Origin: Usnea hakonensis | Lineage: Eukaryota; Ascomycota; Lecanoromycetes; Lecanorales; Parmeliaceae | NCBI GenBank assembly: GCA_013423325.1 | Contig: BLJB01000105.1 | Location: forward strand, 1-59,544 | Reading direction: 5' to 3' | DNA: 59,544 nt | In this document: in pieces, positions 1-11,283 of the stretch | How positions within the stretch are numbered: position 1 is the stretch's first letter | How the letters are laid out: each line of letters begins with the position of its first letter | Notes under the pieces: generated by a model | Seen by the model: only the letters and a program-made list of their open reading frames with translations | Databases searched by the model: none | Told to the model about the DNA's origin: nothing | Translations under genes and position numbers: made by a program

Positions 1-959
1 CGCGATTTTTGGAGAGTAGGGCTGAACCCCTGAATATTGAACCGTGCCAATCCATGGGATACAGCAGTCATGAATCGGGATCTTGTACTGCGGGGTATGG
101 GTGGGGAAGGGGGGGGAGGGGGGAAGAAGTGTACGGGTGCGGGTACGGGTAGTGAGTCTACTGGTGCTGCGGTTGGGACTGGGAGTGGGAGTGGGACTGG
201 GACTAGATTGGGACTGGATTGGGACTGGGACTGGGGGGACTGGGACTGGGGGGAATGGGATGAGATGGGATGGGATGAGATGGGAATGTTGGGCGCGGGT
301 GTATGCTCGCTCTCTGTGTACCTGTCTGACGACCCATTGCCCTCGGCGTCTGATTTCCTAAAGGATAGGTTGGGAAGGTAGATAAATAAATAAATAAACA
401 GAGAAGCTATCCTTCCTTCGAGCTTCAAGGTTCAAGCCATCTCGGTAGTAAAAATGACCATGAGCATGAGCACGACACTCTTCCCATCGCCAAGGATGTT
501 GTTTCTTGTCATGGGATGTTGGGGATGGGCTTTAGCACGTACTCACCTCCGTCCTACACCCACTTCCACACCTCCCTCCACAGGCTCCATTTTTATGAAT
601 TCGGCAAACGGTTTCGATCGTAGCTGCCCGGAAACTTGGTCAGGCGGGACTTATCATCTGGGTATAGAAGGAGTCTTTGGGTTTTTTCCAGTGCTTGGGA
701 GGGAGGACTGTGCACCCTACCTTGCCTGACCTGTCTATAATAGTAGTAAATATTAGTCTTCGGTTTGTGCGTGAGCCTCTGCGTATTCAACAAGAGCAAT
801 TATTTATGTTGGAGATGCAGGCAGGCAATTCAGTTCCACCGATGTTCAAGATGAGGAAAACCCAACGGGTCTCAGGCCGATGCCTCACTAGCTCTCAAAG
901 CAGTCTAACACGTTCGTGAATCATGAATCAATGAGCCAGAGGCGCCCGGAGAACAAGTT
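1..959. other. Gene-poor left flank
   Basis: No convincing gene is seen here. Open frames are short and come from the G-rich repeat at 170-290. An open frame from 454 begins with a hydrophobic stretch, but no continuing exon could be found, so it is not called. Confidence 0.5.
170..290 (+). repeat. GGGACT-type G-rich degenerate repeat
   Basis: The plus strand carries a run of imperfect units of the type GGGACTGGGA, GGGAGTGGGA and GGGATGAGAT, with many G-triplets spaced by 1-7 bases. This meets the usual G-quadruplex pattern (four or more GGG runs) several times over. It is a simple-sequence repeat. The ORFs running through it encode only Gly/Asp/Trp strings and are not believed to be genes. 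Confidence 0.8.
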
Positions 960-2901
960 CTAGACTTTCTTCCATACCTTCCTGTGTCTTTCTCTCCAAA
1001 CTTTCCGGAGATGTCTCCCATAGACAGCCAGTATCAGAGCCATCAAGCTCAATGGCAGCGCAGTTTCAAAGAATCTTAGATACGCTCCCCTTTGATTTTC
1101 AAAATCGCCATTCATACTCAAAAAGCTTGACACAAAGCTCAAAGGGACAAAATTGAAGGCCAGATAGGTGACGAGTGAGAGGGATTGGGACTGTTCAATA
1201 GCGCGTTTGTTCTCTTGAACGGACGTGATTGCGGTGACAATGTTTAGGATTTTGTCCGCGCGGATGGCAAGGGTGGAGAAGCGGGAGTGGAGAGTGCGAA
1301 AGTCGGAGATTATTTCTGTCCATCGTTCGTGTTCAGTTGGTGGTGAATTCTGACTGAGATTGCTTGGTCGTTCAAAGGGCTGTATATGGACGGTCAGATG
1401 ACGGCCCTCGAGGGATGTAGTCGTTGCCTGAAGCCAGGATGTGGAAAAGGGAAGGCGACGTTGCCACTTTTGAAGTCTTTCAAGACAATCATCTAGCTCT
1501 TGGGGCCCGCGTTGGTGAGACGGATCTCGAGGCTCGTACGCACGGGATGCGTCGATACGCCATTCTACCTGGAAAAGACCAGCGAACGTGTATTCGAGCG
1601 TAACAAGCCATTCCCCGAATAGAAGCGAGTACCGTGGGGCTGTGATGAACCCATGTTTAAGTTTATCGATATCACCTCGCGCAACGCCTATAGTCATCGC
1701 TTGAGAGATGAAGGTTTCGAAGAAGGACAAGCTTGATGATGGCATTGATTGACGTTTTTCGTAAATGGATGGCGGTGAGTCGATTCTACCATAACCGTTC
1801 CATAACAGGCGGCCTTCAGTGAGAGAGGGATCGACTAGCAGTATACCTATAAAAGTCTACGCTTAGTGATGAGACCTAATTAATGCTTGAATTCTGGGGA
1901 GCTTTACCTGTCCAAGCATCATTATCCTTCTGAGATCCAACCCACAAAGTCTCTTTGTGGCGTACGAATCCCACAGAGCCACCCCGGCCATCCCACCATT
2001 TCTCACTTCCCGACTTAGCGGAGCCTTGAAGATCAATATGTCTTAGAACATTAAAGGACCCAGCTTGCATTTTGGCAGCTTGCGAATCCAACTCCGTCTC
2101 GAAAAGTCGAGCCTGAACGTACCGAATATTAAAACAAGACCGTTTCTTGATAGTGGAGTCCAGCTCTGGCAATTCCACCCATGGATCTTGAGTGTTGAAC
2201 CACGTATGATCTTCAAGATGGCTACGAAAGAAGTGAGGGTCCACATCGAAACGGGAACCCAAAGGCTCAATGAGTCCTGAAGTAAAGGTCCTCGGAAGCT
2301 AGAAGACGATTGACCTTGATACTGTTTTCAAGGGGCTTCAACAGAGTAGAAAGACCTTCGAGAGAGTTGCAATCTTTCCTCTCAATATCTTGGAGATTGC
2401 TGAAGCTGAGTCCTGAAGCCTTAACACGCTTCCAGCGCTCGATAAAAAGCTTTGCTTTGGCAGGTACTGTCGAAGCTTCCATGAAGTGTGCAAGATACAA
2501 GAGGCGAGGGCATGATGGAGATAGTGCTTTGAAATGCTCGAGATATACGCCACTAAAACTGCTAAAGCATTGGTGTACGCGGTCTCTGTTATGCATACCA
2601 TAATCTTGCACCTGGTAGAGCGGTTCCTGATCGCAGCCTCGTTACTCGCTTTCCGGGCATGTTCGAATATATTATCGGTAAAGTACGCATCACTAAGATG
2701 AGGATGCAGTAAGATCGGGGAAGACATGCCAGCGTAGGGGACGTTACGGTAGCACCAGTAGGAATAGAAGTCTTGGTTCCGATGGTTCCGATGGTTAAGA
2801 GCCTCGTCAATGGAAGGTTTTCCCGTAGCATAGCTAGCCGCATGTAGAATAGCTTGCTTGGACCTTTGGGATCCCAAAGGCCTCCATAGAAATCCCATCA
2901 T
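960..2901 (-). CDS. CorA-like membrane protein, fungal family
   Basis: Four exons join in frame on the minus strand: 2901-2612, 2561-2323, 2276-1908 and 1846-960, with introns of 50, 46 and 61 nt bounded by GT and AG. The product is about 594 residues. The first ATG in the open frame is at 2901; an upstream GTG is not used. The C-terminus has two hydrophobic segments (near TYLAFNFVPLSFVSSFL and TALPLSLMALILAV) separated by SMNG, a variant of the GMN signature of CorA Mg2+ channels, and ends with a basic tail. The long N-terminal part resembles lineage-expanded fungal CorA-domain proteins (ILLVDPSLTEGRLLW block at the last junction). Because GMN is altered to SMN, magnesium transport is not assured; a sensory or structural role is possible. 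The family assignment is from memory of the pattern, the splice model from the sequence. Confidence 0.72.
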
Positions 2902-4078
2902 CTTTTTGCTACCCACTCGGAATTTTGATTCCTTCGAACCATTTGGGAACGAGATAGATCGAAATTGTGGTAATATGTTGTATGATTATTCTCTCAGCCG
3001 TCGCTTGCCGGTTTCGAGCTCGTCTTACCCAATCCCAGGCGCGTCCGAATGACACATTGTTTCCAAGCAAATATGCCGCAAAACCCGCTCTTGTATATTG
3101 TACAGGCCTGAACTGGTAAGCTCATGGGCTATGTTGTATGTACTCGGAAGGTTGGTGCATGGGGCTGAGCCAAGGTATCGCATCAACAAGATGATGTTGT
3201 ACGAAGTACAGCTTCCCGTATAGCCACAAATTCTCCCTCCCTGTACGACAAGTAACCCGTGAGCTTTTGACATGTCCATTTGTTTATCCCTTTTTCCCCC
3301 CTTCCCTGTCTGCTTCGTACGGCTTACTTCACCGTTAATCTGTTAAGCCTCCCCCTTGCAGCTGCGCCACCGGTTCGCACCTGATTCCATGCATTCGCTT
3401 GCAACGATGAGGCACAGAGGAAGGATCGAAAACCCTCCCTGCCTTACGTATATACTACCCTCTGCCACAGCAATATCCGATTGCAATGTGCCTGCTCTAT
3501 CTCCAATAGAAAATACGAATCAATGAATCACACGTGCGCATCCGCTTTTCCCACCGCTCTCTACCTTGCCTTTTCTATTTAAATACACGCAATCTCCGGG
3601 AGCATAAGTCAGATTCCACATTACACAGTACGCTCTCAACGCTAGCCCAAATGCAACCTATTTTCTGCTACTACACTTCCCAGTCTATCATACTTCCTGC
3701 GAGATTAGGAATAAAGCAAATTAAAGGCCTCCGAGGTTCCCAAATCGTATAGGTAAGCCTGGTTTGTCCTAGAACGTTGTTTCATATTTCTTCAGCCTTT
3801 CGGACGTTGCTCTCAAATCTTTCCTTCAGTGCGCTCTACGTCTCAAGCGTCCAATGTCTGTAGCCACGTCAGTATATATCTAAGCAAATTTGCCATGTGC
3901 AGTGACGAAGCGTGTACACGCAGCCCCAAGCTGACAAATAGGGTTGCAATCTCTCTACCTGCAACAACGCCCCCATATATCCCACAGCTTTGCTCATCTC
4001 CGTTTTATTTATCTCACTTCAGAAAGACTCCCAAGTTTTGATTCTTTTCTACCAAGCTGAGTCAATCATTAAACAAGC
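2902..4078. other. Intergenic region between divergent genes
   Basis: Between the CorA-like gene (-) and the secreted-protein gene (+). It is rich in pyrimidine tracts on the plus strand and has no ORF that joins into a gene. It presumably holds both promoters. Confidence 0.5.
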
Positions 4079-4998
4079 ATGTTCAAGGTGGCGATCAGAT
4101 GCTCTCGGCCCACGCTTTTCTTCAATCTCATTCTTTTTGCCCGACTTGCCAACTGTGGTTTCTGGCGAAGAGCAGTGGATTCAGTAATGGCACCATCTGA
4201 ACAAGCAGATCCTGGCGAAGTTCTTCCGTTCGTCGGGCTTCCTCCCTCCAACCCCACTTTTTTTGCCAATCAATCCATTCAACCATCTTCATCTTCATCT
4301 TCGAGCTTACCCTGCGAAGCTACCTGCATTCTGCAAGCATCGGTCAGTCGAGATCCTGATCAGTACTTTTTGCAATGTCCTAATATGGAATTCAGTCAGT
4401 CGCTCTATACTATTGGCCTCAAGAATCCACAAACACAGCTTGTCTCGCCACCGTTCCTAGCCCACCATTGCCTACCATTCCTCCTGGACTCAACCCGTAA
4501 CATCACTGATCGTCTTACTTGGAGACTTCAAGATACTGATCCATCTCAAGTGTCTCTCCTAGCGCATACGTCTTTTTCATCTCCCTCACCATCAGTCAAA
4601 AGTGCGGCCCAGTCTTAGCATCATATGCTACCTCCACTGCGTCCCTTGCTCCAGATCAACTATCAACGCTAGACATAAACGGCCACGCGCAACCTTTCAA
4701 CCTCGCGGACCTTCCTTGTCCTCCAGCAAGCGTCGTAATAGAGCCGGGGAAACAATTCAACCCTCTATTCGCATGGGAAGGCCAGTTCCACAACTATGGC
4801 GATCCGTCAATTGCGGACCAGTGCAGTGTGGTGGGCGGTTTGGACGGTATCCTAGATCCTCCGGGAGCTTTGCCAACGGTATTAGGGGGCCTCGGGGGAA
4901 CCGGACCAGTAGGAAATCACCATGGTCGCTTTAAAAGAGAGCCCGCGAGTGCACCTGTGGCGCCTTGGATGCCAGCAAGGACTACGACGGCAATCTGA
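4079..4998 (+). CDS. Putative secreted fungal protein
   Basis: Three exons, 4079-4342, 4396-4496 and 4551-4998, with introns of 53 nt (branch-like CCTAAT) and 54 nt, give about 270 residues. The N-terminus has a basic start and hydrophobic core (LFFNLILFARLANC) that fits a signal peptide. A serine run and Cys residues follow. The second exon has a YYWPQESTNTACL segment and the third an FNLADLPCPP block; I recognise this pairing from unnamed fungal secreted or GPI-type proteins that start with an extracellular Cys-poor domain. No enzymatic motif is visible. The last exon runs to TGA at 4996-4998, just before a G/T homopolymer run, so the true 3' end could lie further on and the orphan frame at 5461-5809 could be a distal exon. 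Function unknown. Confidence 0.5.
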
Positions 4999-6892
4999 CA
5001 GGCCGGATTTGGCGTGGGGGGGTTTTTTTTTTCTTTTTTTTCTTTTTTTGACTTTTTCCAATCGCATTGGGATTCATTTTCGCGCTGCGTTGGTCAATTG
5101 GCACAGATCATTTTGGTTTTCAGTCGGCGGATTTGGGCTAGAGGAGGGGGAATCAAGATCGATTACGGAACGAGGCTCATGATGTCAAGCAACCTTCCGA
5201 GCGACGAAAGGGCTCAATAACCTTCTCCGTAGACCAAGCCTCCTGCGATCGTTCTTTAGGATAGATGCATTTTTGTATGCTACACTGCTCTTTCACTCTC
5301 TACTCTACTCGCTTCTGAAGATGAATGGGATTTTGAGATGGGAGTTTGGAAGAGGAGAGGTGGGGGACGTCGGAGAGGTGGCAGAGGCTTAGTACGAGGG
5401 GGATGATTGTTGTGGTTTGTAGGTTGACGGGAGGTGTAGATGTGACTTTCATACCTGTCAATATTTAGCCATACCTGAGACAGCGAATACCACGAATGCC
5501 GCCACAAATCTCATCGATCTTGGGGACGGTACAACGGTGATCCTTCCTGAGACTTTTCGAAACAGAGTGAATCGGCTTAGTCCAGACGGTGCAGTATTGG
5601 GACATGGAGCCCGCCTGGCAGGTGAAACATCGGGTTGGACGTTCGAGAGGCTGGCGGGAACAGCCTGTTGCTCAGGCTATTCCTTCAACGCACTGAGTGC
5701 TCAAGAGGCGTTCATGATCTATGGTCTTCACTACGTTAGTGATCTCATCGCTGGAAATGTTACCATCGGTTTACATTTGCCACAATCAGGCTCGCCAAAG
5801 TCTAGCTGATGATATGCTTATAAGGTAGCAGTATCTGGAAAGGGTTCTAGAGATACCGTGAGATGGCCTGTGAGACAAACGTAACATGAGTTCAGTGTGA
5901 GCATTGAGTACAGCCCAGTCTCGGGACTGATCCGCCAGACCGTTCACCAGAGACCATGCGGCAGACAGCTACGTGATGCTGATGTAGTACAGCTCCAACA
6001 GTCTAAGGAACTGTCCGTTTGAAATTCAAAATGGAAGAACGTGATTCAAGAGACAGATTCTCGTCCAGGTTCTTATTTTCAGTATTGAAAATGACTTCTC
6101 GGGGTTGAATGCTATATGCCTCGGTCGATTACAGTGAAGCAATAGTAAAATATGAAAGCAGAAGGAAGGGGTGTACCGGCGCTGGGCTCAACAGCCCAGA
6201 TGGCTTCTCCGGTTGGCTTCAGAACTTGTCATGTAGAGATCATCCGCTCGTTGAGCATGTCATCCTCTTCCTATTATTGAATGATGCATATCGCACCGTT
6301 CATCACCAGCCTTATGATATCAAGAAAGGTAAGAAAAGATCTCTTCTTGTATCGGGACCTCGGGACGCTATTTTCAGTCCGCTACGTCCAAATTGGGCCT
6401 AGATCAGCCCTGTGACTCGAGATATTAGCGAACTTTTCACCCACTATTTCTCTTTTTCTTCTTTGTGCGGCGGTACGACTTCTACCTCGTGTTGCCTGGT
6501 CATCTTAATCAGTGATGTATCCAAGTGTCTGTTGTACCACAGAATGTTGAATTGCACGTCGATTTCGATCCCGGGCAGGCTCTACTCGTTGAAATACTAC
6601 ATCCTATACAACATGGGAATTGGAGAGCTGAGGGTGAAGATCGAACATACCTTGAGTCGAAGAAGTGAGGGCAGAGCGAAGAACTCTTTGTTGCCGCGTT
6701 GCGTCAGGTTGATAAGGAAATATCACAATGATGCGGAGTACTACTGTGGTCCCGAACAATAGAGCAAATGGGGTTCAGGAAGACGCCATTATCGTGGTTC
6801 AGCAGGTGGAGACGACAGCAGGATCTTGGTTGCTTTGGCATGTGCTTCAAACTCATAGATATCGTTTAATACCACATGTCATAGGCATGCAA
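4999..6892. other. Stretch without clear genes, containing a G7/T-rich run
   Basis: A G run followed by T tracts lies at about 5015-5050. The rest shows only short open frames on both strands, apart from the frame at 5461-5809 listed separately. No RNA gene or recognisable repeat was seen. Confidence 0.45.
5461..5809 (+). CDS. Orphan coding-like frame, possible distal exon
   Basis: The plus frame is open from about 5461 to TAG at 5807-5809 and reads like protein (GDGTTVILPETF, LSPDGAVLGHGARLAGE). The Gly/Thr/Pro composition resembles the C-terminal parts of fungal secreted proteins. It has an internal ATG at 5537 but no good start upstream, so it is either a late exon of the secreted-protein gene at 4079 (across about 460 bp of poor sequence) or a remnant. 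Not recognised as a named family. Confidence 0.3.
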
Positions 6893-8023
6893 TCAATGGT
6901 CATGTTCTCCAACTTTCTCCAGCTTTCCGGGATCTCTCTTCTCTCTAGTCTCGCCAACGATCCGTATCCTATCGATCCTCACTTTCTCTCCGTTCCCTTC
7001 ACCATCCACAATGAACACCACTAACGATGTGATGTTTTGAAACTTAACGAAACGGAGTTCGACCTTCGCAGTCCCGGTCTTCTCGTCCCAATCCTGAGGA
7101 TTCAGCGTAATTGCCTGCGTGGCGGGTAAATCTTCCGCCTCATCAAAACCTAGTACGTGCGCGCAATTCGAATAAATTTGAATGGTCTTCGGCCGCATCG
7201 GGGGTTCGTCATCCTCTTTTGGTGGTAAGGATGTGATATATAGCGTATGGACCTTCAGTGTCGACATAAATGGGATATAGAGCATGAGCTGCTCATCGGT
7301 ATCACTTTCCACCCAGTCTTTCTTATCCCCTTCCGTTTTTGGAGTTCCTTTCCCTTTGCCCTTCCCAGTTTCCAAAGAAGATGGCTTGCCGTTGTCGAAG
7401 AGCGTTCTCGCGCTGCCATATTCGCTGGCCGAATTCAGTAGGTCAAGGCCCCGAACATCAACCTGATCTGTCACATCGCTGTAGCCTTTGGGCAAACTCG
7501 CAGCTGTCCAGGTTGATGATCCACTGCCACTCGTCTCCCCGAAGCCATTCGCGCCATCTGAATCTGCTTCTGCTGCAAGCTTCTTCACAACGGCCTGAAG
7601 CTTTCGTGGATCTGCTCCTTTTATGCTTTCTACGATCTCCTTATTCTTGAATATAATGAAGGTTGGGAGTCTGAAAGGCTGGTCATCAGTGGAAATTCCC
7701 AAATTATAGGCCTAGACGTGTGCTTCCTACGCTGTGACTCCGTATTGTTGAGCAACCTGCTTTTGTTGCTCAGTGTCAACCTTGGCAAACGTAATCTTTT
7801 GAGGTCGAGATAGCTGTGCGGAGAGCTGCTCATATATTGGAGCTATCTGTTTACATGGTCCACACCAATCTGCATAGACTGTAGCAATCATGATTAGCGT
7901 TTTATCCTAAGTGAGGTGCTGGGTGAGTGAGCGAGCCTGCTTACAGTCTGTTACTACAATCTTGGAAGATCCGAGTAGACCGTCAAACTGGCTTTTAGAG
8001 CCTATATGTACGGTTTTTGACAT
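6893..8023 (-). CDS. txl1: Thioredoxin-like protein with PITH domain
   Basis: Three exons (8023-7945, 7878-7731, 7670-6893; introns 66 and 60 nt) give 334 residues. The N-terminal thioredoxin fold includes FYADWCGPCK, so both redox cysteines are present (CGPC), and ALPTFIIF carries the cis-proline. The second half is a PITH domain (from about residue 145 to the end; SDVTDQVDVRGLDLLN, then CAHVLGFDEAEDLPATQAI and a VELRFVKFQNITSLVVF strand). This order is that of human TXNL1 and fission yeast Txl1, which bind the 26S proteasome lid and act as a redox co-factor in the cytosol and nucleus. A Gly/Lys-rich linker interrupts the PITH domain near KGKGKGTPK. It is head-to-head with DPH6. Confidence 0.92.
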
Positions 8024-8536
8024 GTCGGACAAAAGGATTTTGTGAAGAGTAGGATGTTCTATTGATCAGCGAGTTGTTGCTGGTTCGAGGCGTTGCCGGA
8101 GTGCCGGCAAGTCTTGGCGCTCGGAGAAGCTACGGGTATTCAACGTAGAACACGCATATCTCAGTTTCATCATTCAGGTCGAGCTCATCCTCGACTTGTC
8201 TCGATGCGATGGCGATCTCAATTATCGTGCATCTAGAACGGTAAGGTCCCTGGGATGAGTTTTCTTGAGTGTTCATAAGGCACGAAACCGAATTCACCTG
8301 GTTGTGTACTCGAACATTCCACTTGGACGACAGACACTCTCATGGTAGCCATGTTCAGTCGAAATGCTCCGTGACTTGTCTACTCATGCTTTCTTGTTCG
8401 CGAAGTAGAGCTTCATGCATACTCCTTATTTCTCATCACCTTTTCTCGGAGGGGAGCTCTCCGAGGAACGAGAGATTGCAGCCTTTCACTTGGTATAGGA
8501 CTTTCTGTTCTTCGAACTACACCTTCAAACGATACT
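8024..8536. promoter_or_regulatory. Shared promoter region of TXL1 and DPH6
   Basis: A 513-bp region between two divergent start codons. No other gene is present. No specific factor site can be claimed by eye. Confidence 0.5.
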
Positions 8537-10747
8537 ATGGCTGACAACTCCAAATCGTTGAATGTTATTGGACTTATCTCCGGTGGGAAGGACTCTGTCT
8601 TCTCGCTGCTCCATTGTTTGGCAAACAATCATCGCGTTGTTGCACTCGCAAATCTGTATCCGCCACCGGCATTGTCGCTGAGAGAACCCTTAGAAGATCT
8701 CAACAGCTATATGTATCAAACCGTTGGTCACACACTTACGCATCTATACTCAGACGTACTGGGATTACCAATATTTCGTCAGGAGATAATTGGGTCAGCA
8801 TGGAACTCGTCAAAAGACTACGCATGCGTTCTAGATGGTCAGAATGATCCCGGACGACTGGACGAGACAGAAGATCTGGTACCACTACTTAGAAAAATCC
8901 AACAGCAGTATCCACACGCAAATGCGGTCTGCTCTGGGGCAATACTCAGTAGTTACCAACGCACACGGATCGAGTCGGTTGCTCGACGCCTCAACCTAAT
9001 CCCTTTGAGCTACTTGTGGCAGTATCCCTCTCTTCCACCCCCATCAGCTGGCGGTTTACTTGACGACATGGCAGCTGTTGGCTTCGATGCGCGCATCGTG
9101 AAAGTTGCTAGTGGTGGGCTGGTAGAGGAAATGCTATGGCAGAACTTGTTGGATCGAAAAGTAAGAGCAAAGCTCGAGAAGGAGATGCGGAGATTTGGAG
9201 GTAGCGTTCTAGGTGAGGGTGGAGAGTACGAAACTCTCGTCGTTAGTGGGCCGAAGGGAGTGTTCAAGAAAACAATTGTGGTCGACGATCAAGACATGTG
9301 GATAGAAAGAGGTGGAGGTGGTGAGGCATGGTTGGCTTTTAAAGAAAATGGTGCAACCACGGTGTCCAATAATGGTAGCGAGCCTGTGGATGGTCAAAGA
9401 TTTGAAACGCTGCTAAGAGCCATCGCACTGTGGGATGGGCAGTTTGAAGAAATAAATCGCCGGATGAGGGATAGGAAACCCTTTGATACCGACCAAGCAA
9501 ACCCGCAAAGCGAGACCATTGGTCGAATGAAGCCCGAGAAACCTGAGAGATGTCCAAAGCGTTGGAAGGTTCATTCTGTCATCTTTACAACGCAAGCGAT
9601 ACTTACCATATCCAACTTGACTTCTACGCGGACAGAAATGATCTGCTCGCACCAAATGTCAGATATTAGTTCGAGATTACTAGGAATTCTTGCAGAACAC
9701 AACTGCTCAACTGACTGTATCGTCTTCACCACCATTCTTCTTCGATCGATGGCAGATTTTGCAGCAGTCAATGACATCTATGGGCAGTTGTTTACGAAGC
9801 CAAACCCACCTGCCCGAGTGACTGTAGCATGTGGAGAGTCTATGCCGGACGGGACAAGCGTCATGGTCTCCTTTGTGGTCAGCCTCAGCACTCTTGCGTC
9901 CCGAGACGGTCTGCATGTTCAATCAAGATCTTACTGGGCACCTGCCAATATCGGTCCTTACTCCCAAGCGATTTCTGTGCCGACGAAGAGTGAGAATGGC
10001 TCGGCCATAGTTTACATTGCTGGACAAATACCCTTGATACCGGCATCGATGGAGGAGTTGAAGGCAGAGGACGGCGACAGTAAAACGAGTGGCGAAATTG
10101 AGAATGGAATGGCACTGTTCCAGATGCAGGCATGCTTGGCTTTGCAACATTTATGGAGGATTGGGAAAGCTATGAATGTGAGTTGGTGGACAGGAGGAAT
10201 TGCTTTCGTCACCGGCGAAAGCAATGTGCGAATCAGAGCAATCGCAGCTTGGGAAATATGGAAACAAGTGCACCAGAAGGAGCTGTGGGAGGAGGACGGA
10301 GCGGAAGAGGATGGTCTAGACGCATGGGACAAAAAGTACGGTGGCTTTGGGAGTCTTGTGAAAGAGAAGGCAGAAGCCCGGTGTCTACCCGATATTGCAC
10401 GGCTCTCAATCTCCCCATTTGGTGAGCCACCTGGTTTCTTTGCGGTCCATGTGGACGAGCTACCGCGTGGTTGCAATATCGAGTGGCAGGGCGTTGGGGT
10501 TACGGATCCATATTTTGACATGGTCTCATATGTGTCAATACCTCAGGCATCGTCAGACGAAGATTTTCGTGTGAGATTAACAGCGACTTTGGAGAGTTTT
10601 GGCCCTTTTCAACTGCAACATGCAACGATTTATACCCAACGAGCAGCGCTAGTTAGCGATCTGAGCATGCAAATTATTCCCTGCGACACTGTCTACGGAC
10701 CCGAAGGCGAGGAATTGGCCGCGGGAATAGTACTGCAAAAAGCTTAG
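8537..10747 (+). CDS. DPH6: Diphthine--ammonia ligase
   Basis: Single-exon gene, 736 residues. It begins with an ATP pyrophosphatase (PP-loop) domain: SGGKDS at residues 15-20 binds the pyrophosphate of ATP, and GEGGEYET near residue 230 is the family signature of the N-type ATP-binding domain. After a linker rich in charged residues come two RidA/YjgF-like domains (SYWAPANIGPYSQAI near 470 and a second that ends at the C-terminus). This is the full architecture of yeast Dph6, which performs the last step of diphthamide synthesis on translation elongation factor 2, amidating diphthine using ATP and ammonium in the cytosol. The length fits fungal orthologues. It lies head-to-head with TXL1 and is followed by SEC59 in the same direction. 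Confidence 0.95.
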   Translation: MADNSKSLNVIGLISGGKDSVFSLLHCLANNHRVVALANLYPPPALSLREPLEDLNSYMYQTVGHTLTHLYSDVLGLPIFRQEIIGSAWNSSKDYACVLDGQNDPGRLDETEDLVPLLRKIQQQYPHANAVCSGAILSSYQRTRIESVARRLNLIPLSYLWQYPSLPPPSAGGLLDDMAAVGFDARIVKVASGGLVEEMLWQNLLDRKVRAKLEKEMRRFGGSVLGEGGEYETLVVSGPKGVFKKTIVVDDQDMWIERGGGGEAWLAFKENGATTVSNNGSEPVDGQRFETLLRAIALWDGQFEEINRRMRDRKPFDTDQANPQSETIGRMKPEKPERCPKRWKVHSVIFTTQAILTISNLTSTRTEMICSHQMSDISSRLLGILAEHNCSTDCIVFTTILLRSMADFAAVNDIYGQLFTKPNPPARVTVACGESMPDGTSVMVSFVVSLSTLASRDGLHVQSRSYWAPANIGPYSQAISVPTKSENGSAIVYIAGQIPLIPASMEELKAEDGDSKTSGEIENGMALFQMQACLALQHLWRIGKAMNVSWWTGGIAFVTGESNVRIRAIAAWEIWKQVHQKELWEEDGAEEDGLDAWDKKYGGFGSLVKEKAEARCLPDIARLSISPFGEPPGFFAVHVDELPRGCNIEWQGVGVTDPYFDMVSYVSIPQASSDEDFRVRLTATLESFGPFQLQHATIYTQRAALVSDLSMQIIPCDTVYGPEGEELAAGIVLQKA

Positions 10748-10972
10748 GCATTGCACGGCCCTCCTGTGCAGGAGCAGGAGGTATTCAAAAGCACGAAACA
10801 ACTAGCCTACTCAAGTGAACCTCTTGAGATCCTCTTGGAGGAGGCTCTTTTGAGATTCCAAATGCCAAAGAAGGCTTCATTAAGAAGTTATAATTGGACA
10901 TATGATAGTACCTGAAATATCTCTCTTGACGTACCTTGGCCATTCCATTACCCTCTTTGGAGCGATACAAGT

Positions 10973-11108
10973 GAGGTAAGGTACTAAAGTAATTTTCCAC
11001 GATTCCAATTGAGCCTAGTGTAAAATTTGGTAATGTAAGAGTTAAGGTACTCCGTAAGGTCTTGCCCTAATGCACGCCGTCATACCCGTACCTAAAGTAC
11101 CTTACCTC
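10973..11108. mobile_element. MITE-like element with 13-bp terminal inverted repeats
   Basis: The arms GAGGTAAGGTACT (10973-10985) and AGTACCTTACCTC (11096-11108) are perfect inverted repeats. The 110 bp between them contain further GGTAC/TACCT and TAAGGTA words. It has no coding capacity. No clear target-site duplication is visible, so mobility is inferred from shape alone. It lies in the DPH6-SEC59 intergenic region, ending about 175 bp before the SEC59 start codon. Confidence 0.45.
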
Positions 11109-11283
11109 AGAGGTAGAAACACATCCTCGTTCCCCAAACTGAAAACTCCCTACATTTCCCTGCCCAGAAGCCGAAGGATCGAAGCAAGGGTTCAGAGAGT
11201 GGCAGTGCTCATCTATCATCAAGACCATCGAACATGCGACATGCAGCTCTGGGAGAGCCTTGTGTGAGCATTGAGGACTGGAT

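Noticed and set aside
37..381. Gly/Asp/Trp-rich frames at the left edge
   Set aside because: Created by the G-rich simple repeat.
10012..10521. 169-codon minus-strand frame
   Set aside because: Shadow of DPH6, whose plus frame carries the conserved domains.
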